Source: Opitutaceae bacterium
Lineage (GTDB): Bacteria > Verrucomicrobiota > Verrucomicrobiia > Opitutales > Opitutaceae
DNA length: 45,185 bases
Assembly: GCA_028281165.1 (NCBI GenBank)
Contig: JANQKI010000010.1
Location: 1-45,185, forward strand
Direction of reading: 5' to 3'
Both the position numbers and the translations under genes were made by a program. The notes under the pieces were generated by a model, which had not been told where the DNA came from, did no database searches, and worked only from the letters and a program-made list of their open reading frames with translations. Below are positions 34,936 through 42,400 of the stretch, one piece after another; the first letter of the stretch is position 1; each line of letters begins with the position of its first letter.

Positions 34936-35934
34936 ATGAGCTACAAGGTTGGCATCGTAGGGGCGACGGGAGCCGTCGGCCAGGAGTTTATTAAGCTTCT
35001 GCAACGCAGACAATTTCCATTGTCTGAGCTGAAGCTTTTCGCTTCCAGTCGATCTGCGGGAAAACAGATCGAGGCTCTTGGCCGAACCTACACGGTGCAG
35101 GAAGCCAAAGCTTCGAGCTTCGGCGGTTTAGACTTCGTTTTGTTTAGCGCCAACGGCTCTCTTTCCAAGGAACTCTGTCCTGCCGCTGCGGCTGCGGGAG
35201 CGGTTGCCGTAGATAATAGTTCCGCTTTTCGATTGGATCCGCAGGTTCCTCTGGTTGTGCCCGAAATTAACGGCCATGTTGCCAAGAATCATAGGGGGAT
35301 CATTGCCAATCCCAATTGCACGACGGCTGTGGCCATCATGGCAGCTTATCCTTTGCACAGGGCTTTCGGCCTGAAGCGCATGTTCACCTCAACTTACCAA
35401 GCGGTTAGCGGCACCGGCGCTGCGGCCATGCGGGAGCTGGAAGATCAGACGCGAGCTTGGGCTGCTGGTCAACCGCTCGAAAAGGAAGTCTATCCTTATC
35501 AAATCGCTTTCAATGCGCTTCCTCACGTGGATGTATTCCAGGAAAATGGATACACTAAGGAAGAGATGAAGATGTTGAACGAGAGCCGTAAGATCATGGC
35601 TTTGCCCGACTTGCAAGTTTCCTGCACTTGCGTTCGGATTCCGGTTATGCGCTCGCACTCCGTATCGGTGGATGCCGAGTTCGAGCGACCTGTATCCGTT
35701 GAAGAAGCGCAAGCAGCGATCCAAGCTGCCCCTGGAGTAGACTTGGTTGACGATCCAGAGAACAACGTCTATCCCATGCCGCTAGATTTTGCCGGCAAGG
35801 AAAATTGCGCCGTGGGTCGTATCCGAAAAAACATTGCGCTCGATAACGGACTGGCGTTTTGGGCGGTTGGCGATCAGCTCTGGAAGGGCGCTGCTTTGAA
35901 TGCCTTGCAGATTATCGAGAGTTTGATCAAGTAG
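34936..35934 (+). CDS. asd: Aspartate-semialdehyde dehydrogenase
   Basis: Reduces aspartyl phosphate (from LysC) to aspartate semialdehyde, the common precursor of lysine, diaminopimelate, threonine and methionine. It has 332 residues, the usual length. The NADP loop is GATGAVGQE (9-17). The active cysteine is Cys128 in NPNCTT, with the conserved QAVSGTG (155-161) and the RSHS stretch around Arg239/His241 for substrate binding. It is about 25 kb from the lysC-hom-thrC run. Its start codon is only three bases from the start of the divergent L,D-transpeptidase gene. No Shine-Dalgarno sequence is visible upstream. Confidence 0.95.
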   Translation: MSYKVGIVGATGAVGQEFIKLLQRRQFPLSELKLFASSRSAGKQIEALGRTYTVQEAKASSFGGLDFVLFSANGSLSKELCPAAAAAGAVAVDNSSAFRLDPQVPLVVPEINGHVAKNHRGIIANPNCTTAVAIMAAYPLHRAFGLKRMFTSTYQAVSGTGAAAMRELEDQTRAWAAGQPLEKEVYPYQIAFNALPHVDVFQENGYTKEEMKMLNESRKIMALPDLQVSCTCVRIPVMRSHSVSVDAEFERPVSVEEAQAAIQAAPGVDLVDDPENNVYPMPLDFAGKENCAVGRIRKNIALDNGLAFWAVGDQLWKGAALNALQIIESLIK

Positions 35935-35950
35935 AGTTCTGCCTGTCAGT

Positions 35951-36052
35951 ATGTCCTCCTCCTTCGCCAAGGCTACGGCGAGACATGTAGACATGCCGCT
36001 ACTTTTTCGCAGCGGAACGTCTCAGACGTTTCGACTTTGCCAAGCTGCTTGG
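35951..36052. repeat. Run of four consecutive inverted repeats
   Basis: Between asd and the next gene lie four small hairpins in about 100 bases. The first is ATGTC...GACAT with inner TCGCC/GGCGA (35951-35986). The second is CCGCT/AGCGG (35996-36015). The third is AACGTCT-C-AGACGTT (36016-36030). The fourth is CCAAG-CTG-CTTGG (36040-36052). The first shares CTTCGCC and GGCTACG words with the tRNA-associated repeats. None has a T-run, so ordinary termination is not supported. Confidence 0.7.
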
Positions 36053-36092
36053 ATCCTTGACCTGCTGGGCGATTAGCTTACCTTCGCTTCAA

Positions 36093-36359
36093 ATGGAAGA
36101 GCTGTCCAAAGAGTCTGCCTCGAAAATTGCAGATGCCTTGTTGGCTGGAAAGACAATTGAGGCGATCAAGCTTTATCGTGAAGAAACGGGAACCGGACTC
36201 AAGGAAGCCAAAGATTACATTGAGAAACTGAAGCTAGAATTGAAGAAGGACCACCCTGACGCTTTCCCGGATAAGAAAGGCTGCGCAGGCGTACTCGTCT
36301 TTGGTTTAATCTCTTTCGGCATTTTAGGCGGCTTCTTGGCGGATCGTTGGGTTGGGTAA
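36093..36359 (+). CDS. Small membrane protein with ribosomal L7/L12-like helical domain
   Basis: 88 residues from ATG 36093; the open frame begins at 36057, but the first 12 codons fall in the repeat tail and read unlike coding sequence. Residues about 18-45 (GKTIEAIKLYREETGTGLKE then AKDYIEKL) match the C-terminal domain of ribosomal protein L7/L12, including the helix-turn-helix part that binds GTPase factors. After a Lys/Asp/Pro linker comes a hydrophobic segment at about 65-82. It is not the ribosomal stalk protein itself, which has an N-terminal dimerisation domain and no membrane segment. Function unknown. Confidence 0.7.
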   Translation: MEELSKESASKIADALLAGKTIEAIKLYREETGTGLKEAKDYIEKLKLELKKDHPDAFPDKKGCAGVLVFGLISFGILGGFLADRWVG

Positions 36360-36434
36360 GTGGTTTGAGTGTTCGTTTATTGGAATGCTTTTCTCCTGTG
36401 CTTCGCTTAGAGTCACCTTGGGAAGAGAAAGGGG

Positions 36435-36532
36435 TGGCGTAGCCGCGCGTAGCCTTCTTAGACGTTCTTGCCCATGCTTCGCTTAAAGCTACGCAGGGCA
36501 CGGCTTCGCCTGCACTTCGTTCCGGCGAAGCG
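36435..36532 (-). repeat. Structured repeat at tRNA 3' end, copy 2
   Basis: Second copy of the element at 30231-30330, with the same orientation and the same contact with a tRNA CCA end. The stem GCTTCGCC (36503-36510) pairs with GGCGAAGC (36524-36531) and is extended by CAC/GTG across one bulged G. Copy 1 has CAT/ATG at these positions, so the third pair changed from T-A to C-G with pairing kept. The GCGTAGCC and GCTACGC words are also conserved. Confidence 0.85.
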
Positions 36533-36609
<77 letters not shown>

Positions 36610-36762
36610 CTGGAAAAGGCTGGAAATAAGGATAAAATCAAGTCTCCTTGGCAAGGCAAATTTTCTCTACCTCCCGACCTCTAAGATTAGTGCGCTTTCT
36701 TCTTCTTGTTTCCCAGGGAAAGGAAACTTGCGCCTAAGCAATTCCTTCTTTGCATTCTGGCC

Positions 36763-36789
36763 GTCGGGTGACTATGTAACCCGGCTTTT
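36763..36789 (+). terminator. Terminator-like hairpin in the ilvN leader
   Basis: GTCGGGT (36763-36769) pairs with ACCCGGC (36779-36785) through seven pairs, one of them G-U. The 9-base loop is followed by TTTT. It ends 17 bases before the ilvN ATG, a position suited to attenuation or to blocking upstream readthrough. The T-run is short, so termination strength is uncertain, and I found no convincing leader peptide rich in branched-chain residues. Confidence 0.4.
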
Positions 36790-36806
36790 AAGAAAACAAC
36801 AGACTG

Positions 36807-37277
36807 ATGAGACATACCATTTCCGTACTCGTTGAAAACAAGTTTGGCGTCCTAGCTCGTATTGCGGGTCTGTTCAGCGGACGCGGCTTTAACATCGACA
36901 CGCTTAATGTCGCCCCCACCCACGATCCCGAAGTCTCTCGCATTACAGCTGTGGTGCGTGGCGATGATACGGTTTTGGACCAGATCACCAAGCAGCTTAA
37001 TAAACTCATCAACGTTGTTGAAGTACATGATTTCAAGCGGGGCGAGGCTGTTTCCCGTGAGCTTATCATGGTTAAAGTGAAAGCCACATCTGAAAACCGC
37101 TCTGAAATCATCCAGATCTGCGAGCTTTTCAGAGCGAAGATCATCAATGTGCAACACAATGATCTTGTAGCCGAGCTTACTGGCGACGAAGGTAAAATCA
37201 CAGCCTTCCTAAATCTAATCGAGAAGTTTGGCGTTCTCGAACTTGGCCGGACGGGGAACTTGGCCATGCAGCGCTAG
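36807..37277 (+). CDS. ilvN: Acetolactate synthase small (regulatory) subunit
   Basis: Regulatory subunit that activates acetolactate synthase and gives it valine feedback sensitivity. It has 156 residues, the IlvH/IlvN short form. The N-terminal ACT domain begins HTISVLVENKFGVLARIAGLFSGR and continues NIDTLNVAPTHD. The second half has ELIMVKVKA, EIIQICELFRAKIINV and the family ending ELGRTGN. The catalytic subunit gene (ilvB) and ilvC are not in the window, which is unusual because ilvB normally precedes ilvN. No ribosome binding site is seen after the leader hairpin. hemC follows 59 bases later. Confidence 0.94.
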   Translation: MRHTISVLVENKFGVLARIAGLFSGRGFNIDTLNVAPTHDPEVSRITAVVRGDDTVLDQITKQLNKLINVVEVHDFKRGEAVSRELIMVKVKATSENRSEIIQICELFRAKIINVQHNDLVAELTGDEGKITAFLNLIEKFGVLELGRTGNLAMQR

Positions 37278-37336
37278 GAAGCCTCTGCCTTCTTTGTGGG
37301 GAGGAGTGGTAGACTCTTTCTCTTTTAAAATTTGCC

Positions 37337-38212
37337 ATGATAAAACCTGCCAAAGACTACGTTGTCGCAACCAGGAAGAGTCCTTTGGCCATGGCTCAAA
37401 CCGAGTTGGCCATTCAGGCTCTTGAGGCTAAAATTCCTGGGGCTGGATTTCGTATCGAAAAAATGGTAACGACCGGTGACCGCCAAAAGGAGTGGTCGCT
37501 TGAACAGAAAGGCGGAAAGGGCCTATTCACCAAAGAGCTGGAGGATGCTTTGCTAGAAAAACGAGCGGATTTGGCTATTCATAGCGCCAAGGACTTACCT
37601 TCGGAGATGCCGACTGGTCTTACGATCGCAGGCTATCTTCCAAGGGAACAGGTTCACGATGTTCTCGTTATAAGAGAAGGCGTCGATGAACCGAAGGTTA
37701 TTGCTACGGGTAGTCCACGTCGTCGCATACAGATTAGGTATCTGTATCCGAAAGCTGAATTTATTGAAATTCGAGGCAATGTGGATACGCGTCTAAAGAA
37801 GATAGCCAACGGAGATGCCGATGCCACCATTTTAGCTGCTGCTGGTCTTCGGCGGCTTGGCATTGATAGCTGGGAGGGGCTGGTTTTCAAGCCCCTGTCT
37901 TTGGACGAGTGTATTCCGGCAGTTGGGCAAGCTGCCGTAGCTTTGCAGTGTCGCAGTGAGGATGTGGATACGTTTAAGTTTGCCTTGCATGAAGAGACGG
38001 CACTGGCGGTGGACCTGGAGCGCGCTTTTCTCAAGCGTCTTGGCGGTGGTTGCCAGGTTGCATTTGCGGTCAATTATTCAGAAGGCGTTTTGCGTATCTA
38101 TCACAAGCAATGCGGGAAAGAGCAAAGGAAATTGCCTCCAGAGTACGTGGCCGAACACTCCGACAAGATTGCCGAGAATCTAATCGAGCAGCTTGAGCTT
38201 AGCGATGGCTAA
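37337..38212 (+). CDS. hemC: Porphobilinogen deaminase (hydroxymethylbilane synthase)
   Basis: Polymerises four porphobilinogen units into hydroxymethylbilane. It has 291 residues, slightly short for the family. Expected motifs are RKSPLAMAQT (13-22), GKGLFTKELE, HSAKDLPSEMP with catalytic Asp86, GSPRRRIQ and GNVDTRL. The dipyrromethane cofactor cysteine is Cys239 in GGGCQV. The C-terminal domain is shorter than in E. coli. Its stop overlaps the ATG of the cobA-hemD fusion by eight bases, so translation of consecutive pathway steps is coupled. Confidence 0.95.
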   Translation: MIKPAKDYVVATRKSPLAMAQTELAIQALEAKIPGAGFRIEKMVTTGDRQKEWSLEQKGGKGLFTKELEDALLEKRADLAIHSAKDLPSEMPTGLTIAGYLPREQVHDVLVIREGVDEPKVIATGSPRRRIQIRYLYPKAEFIEIRGNVDTRLKKIANGDADATILAAAGLRRLGIDSWEGLVFKPLSLDECIPAVGQAAVALQCRSEDVDTFKFALHEETALAVDLERAFLKRLGGGCQVAFAVNYSEGVLRIYHKQCGKEQRKLPPEYVAEHSDKIAENLIEQLELSDG

Positions 38213-39734
38213 AGGTGTCATCTACCTCGTAGGAGCGGGTCCCGGAAATCCAGGGCTTCTTACTCTCCGAGCGAAAGAGCTTATCGAAAAAGCGGATACG
38301 TTGGTTTACGACTATCTCGTTCATCCCACCTTTCTCCAATTTGCCGGTCCCAATTGCGAAAGTATTTATGTTGGGAAGAAAGCTGGAAGGCATAGCGTGA
38401 GCCAAGAAGAAATCGAACGGCTTCTAGTTAATCATGCTATGCAGGGGAAAGCGGTTGTTCGGTTGAAGGGAGGAGATCCGTTTATTTTCGGGAGAGGGAG
38501 CGAAGAAGTGAGAGCTTTGCAAAAAGCCGGGGTTGATTTTGAGGTGGTTCCTGGGATCACTGCCGCCATTGGAGCTTCCGCTTACAGCGGGACGCCGCTT
38601 ACCCAGCGGGGAGTGAATGCGACCTTGGTTATCGTTACTGGCCACGAGGATCCGGAAAAGGCCGAATCAATGATCGACTGGAAATCGCTCCCGCAAGAGA
38701 ACGCTGCGATCTGCATCTATATGGGCGTATCCAAACTTCCAGGAATTATAGATGAACTCCTGGATGCTGGATTTGCTCAAGATACGCCTATTGCCTGCGT
38801 CGAGTGGGCCACTATGGGTCATCAACGCGTTTGTCGCGGGAAATTGGGTACGATTGTCGAATCTGTAAAATCGTTTAAACTGCAAGCCCCCTCAATTATC
38901 ATCATTGGAGAAAATGCCGCTATGGGTGAAGAATTATCATGGTTTGAAAAAAAACCTTTGCAGGGTCGTCGACTGGTGGTGACGCGTAGTCAAGGCCAGG
39001 CCAGCGAACTGAGCCAAAAACTGGAACTGCTAGGAGCGGAAGTGATTGGGTTGCCGTTGATCGAAATCAGCAAGTCAATCGATCCTGAAACGCAGAAGGA
39101 CGTTTTCGACGAGCTGGGAAGTTACGACTGGCTCGTCTTCTCAAGTCCGAATGGGGTCCGCTTTTTCTTTGAGGCTTTCTTTGAAACGTTTAACGATATT
39201 CGCTCCCTCGGCTTTATTAGGATCGCCGCTGTAGGTCAATCGACGGCAAAGGAAATCGAAAAGTTTTTTGTATCAGTAGAAGTAATACCCGAAGAGGCAA
39301 ACGCTGATAGTCTAGCCGATGCTCTCGTGGAAACGGGCAGCATGGATAGCGCGAAAGTCCTGGTTGTAGCGGGAAATCTGGGACGAGAGACGCTTTACCG
39401 GCGATTGGACGAAGCTCGAGCCATTGTTGACAAATTCGTTGTCTACAAAACCGAGCCAACTGACCTTTCCGATCATCCATCCGCCAAGATGTTTCGTGAA
39501 CAGGGTGCCGACGCTATTATATTCACCAGCTCGTCCGGCGTTAAGTCGTTTGTCGATCAAGTAGGCAGTCTCAAGTTGGAAGAGGGGGCTTTGCATCCTA
39601 AAACGATAAGTATTGGCCCTATCACTTCGGCCTCAATGCAGGAACAGGGAATGCCTGTAGACCTTCAAGCTAAAGAAGCCAGTTTGGATAGTCTCGTCGA
39701 AGGGATAATAAAGCGATTTGGAAAGGGGCAGTGA
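38205..39734 (+). CDS. cobA-hemD: Fused uroporphyrinogen-III C-methyltransferase / uroporphyrinogen-III synthase
   Basis: Bifunctional, 509 residues from ATG 38205. The N-terminal SUMT domain (about 1-245) has IYLVGAGPGNPGLLTLRA, VVRLKGGDPFIFGRGSEE, GITAAIGASAYSGTPLTQRG and TGHEDPE, all SAM-binding or substrate motifs. The C-terminal HemD domain (about 255-505) begins GRRLVVTRSQGQASELSQKL and contains the LVFSSPNGV, AAVGQSTA and IIFTSSSGV blocks typical of uroporphyrinogen-III synthase. HemD cyclises the HemC product and CobA makes precorrin-2 for sirohaem or cobalamin. An in-frame TTG at 38193 adds only four codons inside hemC. The fusion is known in several phyla. Confidence 0.95.
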   Translation: MAKGVIYLVGAGPGNPGLLTLRAKELIEKADTLVYDYLVHPTFLQFAGPNCESIYVGKKAGRHSVSQEEIERLLVNHAMQGKAVVRLKGGDPFIFGRGSEEVRALQKAGVDFEVVPGITAAIGASAYSGTPLTQRGVNATLVIVTGHEDPEKAESMIDWKSLPQENAAICIYMGVSKLPGIIDELLDAGFAQDTPIACVEWATMGHQRVCRGKLGTIVESVKSFKLQAPSIIIIGENAAMGEELSWFEKKPLQGRRLVVTRSQGQASELSQKLELLGAEVIGLPLIEISKSIDPETQKDVFDELGSYDWLVFSSPNGVRFFFEAFFETFNDIRSLGFIRIAAVGQSTAKEIEKFFVSVEVIPEEANADSLADALVETGSMDSAKVLVVAGNLGRETLYRRLDEARAIVDKFVVYKTEPTDLSDHPSAKMFREQGADAIIFTSSSGVKSFVDQVGSLKLEEGALHPKTISIGPITSASMQEQGMPVDLQAKEASLDSLVEGIIKRFGKGQ

Positions 39735-39751
39735 GACGTTTCTCTTTATTT

Positions 39752-39838
39752 TCGATCTCCATCTCCTTCTTCTATCTTTTCCGAGATGAAGAAATAGTTT
39801 GATTGAAGATGAGGAAGAAGATGGAAGATGGAGATTGA
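39752..39838. repeat. Imperfect long inverted repeat running into the aminotransferase start
   Basis: A pyrimidine-rich arm at 39752-39782 and a purine-rich arm at about 39805-39838 are imperfectly complementary; the outer 13 positions (TCGATCTCCATCT against AGATGGAGATTGA) match at all but one. The right arm contains GATG-type short repeats and the upstream candidate ATG (39828) of the next gene, and ends two bases before ATG 39840. It may act as a translational hairpin or be a dispersed repeat. Confidence 0.55.
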
Positions 39839-39839
39839 T

Positions 39840-40937
39840 ATGAAGATTCCCTACATCGATTTGAGCCGTTGGCATCAGAAATTGAAGCCTGAGCTTATGG
39901 AGGCATTTTCGCGAACCATCGACCACGGAGGCTTTTGCCTTGGCCGAGAAGTCGAGGCATTCGAAAAGACCTTTGCTCGAGAGATGGAGGCGGAGCGCTG
40001 CGTAGGAGTCGGTAGCGGAACAGAGGCTTTGCACCTAACGGCGCTGGCCCTCGACGTTGGCCCTGGCGACGAGGTGATTATTCCTTCTTTCACGTTTATC
40101 GCTTCGGCGTGGTTTGCTCAATACGTGGGGGCGAAAATCGTATTTGCCGACATCGATCCTGTTTCGTTTACTATCGATCCCAAGAGTATTGAAGCTTTAA
40201 TTACGCCGAACACGAAAGCTATCGTGGCCGTGCATCTTTATGGTCAGCCGGCCGATCTCGATCCGATCATGGCTATTGCTGCACAACATGGAGTGAAAGT
40301 GGTAGAGGATGCGGCTCAAGCTTGCTTCGCTCAGTACAAGGACAAGCCAGTGGGGCTGGTCGGTGACGCCGGCACTTTTTCCTTCTATCCCTCGAAAGCC
40401 TTGGGAGCCTTGGGAGAAGGAGGGTGCGTCGTTTCCAAGCATAACAATGTGCTTGATCGTGTATCCGTTCTTCGGGTGCACGGTTCTAAGGAACGCTACT
40501 ATTCGCATTTCGTTGGCTACAACAATCGAATGGAAGGATTGCAGGCTGCTTCTCTGAATGTCAAGCTGCCCAAGATTCGTGAAAAGATAGCTCGCCGTCA
40601 GGAAATAGCTCACCGGTATTTGGAAGGTATTGTCAACGAGGACGTGGAGCTTTTTCATCCAGTAGAGTGGGGGAAATCAATCTACAGCGTATTCACGATT
40701 ATGCATCCTGAACGCGATCGCCTTCGGACTTGCTTAACGGAAAAAGGAGTTGGCACTGATATCGTTTATCCAGTGCCTTTGCATCGCCAACCTTGTTTTG
40801 CTCATTTGGGATATGCCCATGGCGACCTGCCTTTCTCAGACGCGGCGGCGGACAACAGCTTGAGCCTGCCGGTTTTCCCCGAGCTTGCCGACGATGAAGT
40901 CGATTATATTATTCAAGCCATAAACGATTTTAGCTAA
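39840..40937 (+). CDS. DegT/DnrJ/EryC1/StrS-family PLP sugar aminotransferase
   Basis: A 365-residue PLP enzyme of the sugar aminotransferase family. The start is ATG 39840, with GGAG ending seven bases upstream; the earlier ATG 39828 lies in an inverted repeat. Typical blocks are GSGTEALHLTALAL with PSFTFIASAW after it, then VAVHLYGQPADLD, VVEDAAQAC (PLP ring Asp) and FSFYPSKALGALGEGG with the PLP lysine. The C-terminal part has YNNRMEGLQAA, IYSVFTI and VPLHRQPCF. Such enzymes aminate nucleotide-linked ketosugars for surface polysaccharides. The neighbours (haem genes, trpF-like gene) do not name the sugar. Confidence 0.88.
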   Translation: MKIPYIDLSRWHQKLKPELMEAFSRTIDHGGFCLGREVEAFEKTFAREMEAERCVGVGSGTEALHLTALALDVGPGDEVIIPSFTFIASAWFAQYVGAKIVFADIDPVSFTIDPKSIEALITPNTKAIVAVHLYGQPADLDPIMAIAAQHGVKVVEDAAQACFAQYKDKPVGLVGDAGTFSFYPSKALGALGEGGCVVSKHNNVLDRVSVLRVHGSKERYYSHFVGYNNRMEGLQAASLNVKLPKIREKIARRQEIAHRYLEGIVNEDVELFHPVEWGKSIYSVFTIMHPERDRLRTCLTEKGVGTDIVYPVPLHRQPCFAHLGYAHGDLPFSDAAADNSLSLPVFPELADDEVDYIIQAINDFS

Positions 40938-40950
40938 TCTTCCGAAGGTA

Positions 40951-41613
40951 ATGATAAATGGGATACAATTTAAGGTTTGCGGATTAAAGACTCTAGTAGA
41001 TGCTAGTTCGTCAGAGCAAGTGGGAGCGGATTTTCTCGGCTTCAATTTCTACGAGAAATCTCCTCGGTATATAAGTTTAGAAGATTACAAGAAAATTGCC
41101 GACAAACTACCGAAGCTTTCGCGCGTAGCTGTATCCGTTAATTCCGACCTGGATACGCTTAAGCGTTTTGACGAGGCTGGATTGGATTTTTTCCAAGTAC
41201 ACTTTAAGCAAGACGAAGACGGGATTGCCAGGGCAAAGGCTTGGTCTGAAACGGTCGGACGTGATCGACTGTGGCTCGCTCCAAAGATTGCGCCTCATGA
41301 GAGCTTCGATCTAGAGCTCCTCCAGTTTGCAGACACAATCCAGTGGGACGCGTTCAAAGAGGATGCCTATGGAGGAACGGGTAGGGTAAGCGATTGGGAG
41401 AGTTTTGGTAAACTCAAACAGCAGTATCCAGAAACGCGTTGGGTTCTGGCTGGAGGGCTGGGGCCTGAAAATCTGAAAGAGGCCTTTGAATCGACTGGCG
41501 CTCTGGTCTTCGATTTCAATAGCAAGGTAGAGCTCGCGCCTGGCCAAAAGGATCCTAAGGCTTTGCAAGCAGTCAAAGAGGGTTTAGGTTTGTTGCAAAT
41601 TCTGTCGAAGTGA
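40951..41613 (+). CDS. trpF: Phosphoribosylanthranilate isomerase (TrpF)-like
   Basis: A TIM-barrel isomerase of tryptophan synthesis. It has 220 residues, about the family length. The catalytic cysteine is in KVCGL (8-12). GADFLGFNFYEKSPRYI, the Asp before GGTGRVSDW, VLAGGLGPENL and FDFNSKVELAPGQKD match the TrpF blocks, including the phosphate-binding loops. The usual QLHG strand end is QVHF here. Other trp genes are not nearby, so substrate assignment rests on motifs; a divergent paralog is possible. It lies 13 bases after the aminotransferase gene and could share its transcript. Confidence 0.8.
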   Translation: MINGIQFKVCGLKTLVDASSSEQVGADFLGFNFYEKSPRYISLEDYKKIADKLPKLSRVAVSVNSDLDTLKRFDEAGLDFFQVHFKQDEDGIARAKAWSETVGRDRLWLAPKIAPHESFDLELLQFADTIQWDAFKEDAYGGTGRVSDWESFGKLKQQYPETRWVLAGGLGPENLKEAFESTGALVFDFNSKVELAPGQKDPKALQAVKEGLGLLQILSK

Positions 41614-41678
41614 ATTTTTGAATGGCAATCCACCTCAGCCATTATTTATTCTATTTTCTAATTTGCCCTTAATTGATC

Positions 41679-42242
41679 ATGTTTCGTTTTCTTAAGTTCT
41701 TATTCGCCACAGCTTTGATAGCCAACGCTCACTTTGTGTCGGGTCAGGATGAAGCGGCGAACGCTACTGAGACAAAGCCCGAGGCTCCTCAGACTGATGG
41801 GGCTAATCGCATTGTTTCGGGTACAAAGATCTACGACGCCCAAACCATTCGTGATCTCTATCGTGATCTTAAGGCTCAAAACGAGAAGCGAGCCGAAGAT
41901 TTGCCGCCGCATCTCAGCAGCGAAAACATGGATCTGGTGGAGCTGAAACCTTTTCAGGTAGAAGGAGATGATCTTTCCAACTACAAAGCCCTCGTAGAAA
42001 AGCTGCAGCCAAAGGAGAGACCACGTTTGGCTCGCCTTGCTGAATTTGATCCTAAGGCGGCTTACGACATTCAAGTCACTGCTCGAAATCAGGACGAGTT
42101 CTTTGGCGGTCGTTATGATCAAGCTCGCACCGCTGGAGCTGGTTCGACGGCCGACTTTAATCAGACTCAACTATCCGATGCTTTAGGAGCTACGATGAAG
42201 AAGCTCCGCAAGATTTTCGGGGCTCGTGATCCTGAAGAATAG
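41679..42242 (+). CDS. Secreted protein of unknown function, tandem paralog A
   Basis: 187 residues from ATG 41679; the TTG at 41673 is less likely. The signal peptide is about residues 1-22 (MFRFLKFL to FVSGQ), and the mature part is very hydrophilic and helical. It aligns throughout with the next gene (42401-42973): RIVSGTKIYDAQ, HLSSE, LKPFQVEGDD, the DPKAAYDI stretch, RNQDEFFGGRYDQAR and a C-terminal LGATMKKLRKIFGAR. I recognise no domain. The PFQV segment recalls the LSPFxV motif near the N-terminus of Opitutae TonB receptors and other exported proteins. It is followed by a strong terminator, so it is probably a separate message. Confidence 0.75.
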   Translation: MFRFLKFLFATALIANAHFVSGQDEAANATETKPEAPQTDGANRIVSGTKIYDAQTIRDLYRDLKAQNEKRAEDLPPHLSSENMDLVELKPFQVEGDDLSNYKALVEKLQPKERPRLARLAEFDPKAAYDIQVTARNQDEFFGGRYDQARTAGAGSTADFNQTQLSDALGATMKKLRKIFGARDPEE

Positions 42243-42268
42243 AGGAACTCAAAGGCTTCAAGGATTTG

Positions 42269-42300
42269 AAAGAACCTCCCGTCCGAGGTTCTTTTTTTTA
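42269..42300 (+). terminator. Rho-independent terminator between the tandem paralogs
   Basis: AAAGAACCTC (42269-42278) pairs perfectly over ten bases with GAGGTTCTTT (42285-42294); the 6-base loop is CCGTCC, followed by an unbroken T-run to 42299. It starts 27 bases after the stop of paralog A. Confidence 0.93.
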
Positions 42301-42400
42301 CGTCTGCGGTTTGGCGATCAATATAAGCGCGGATCAATTTTGAAGCGCCTGGGTCTGATGTTTTCGGTTCTTCTTATCTCAACCCAAGCCCTCTCCCGTC

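Noticed and set aside
34936..35013. Longer start of the L,D-transpeptidase gene at 35013
   Set aside because: It would overlap the asd coding region, and the extra 27 residues are neither a signal peptide nor YkuD-like.
39633..40034. Minus-strand open frame of 133 codons
   Set aside because: It crosses the hemD end, the inverted repeat and the aminotransferase start; the Ser-rich stretch comes from the pyrimidine/purine repeat.
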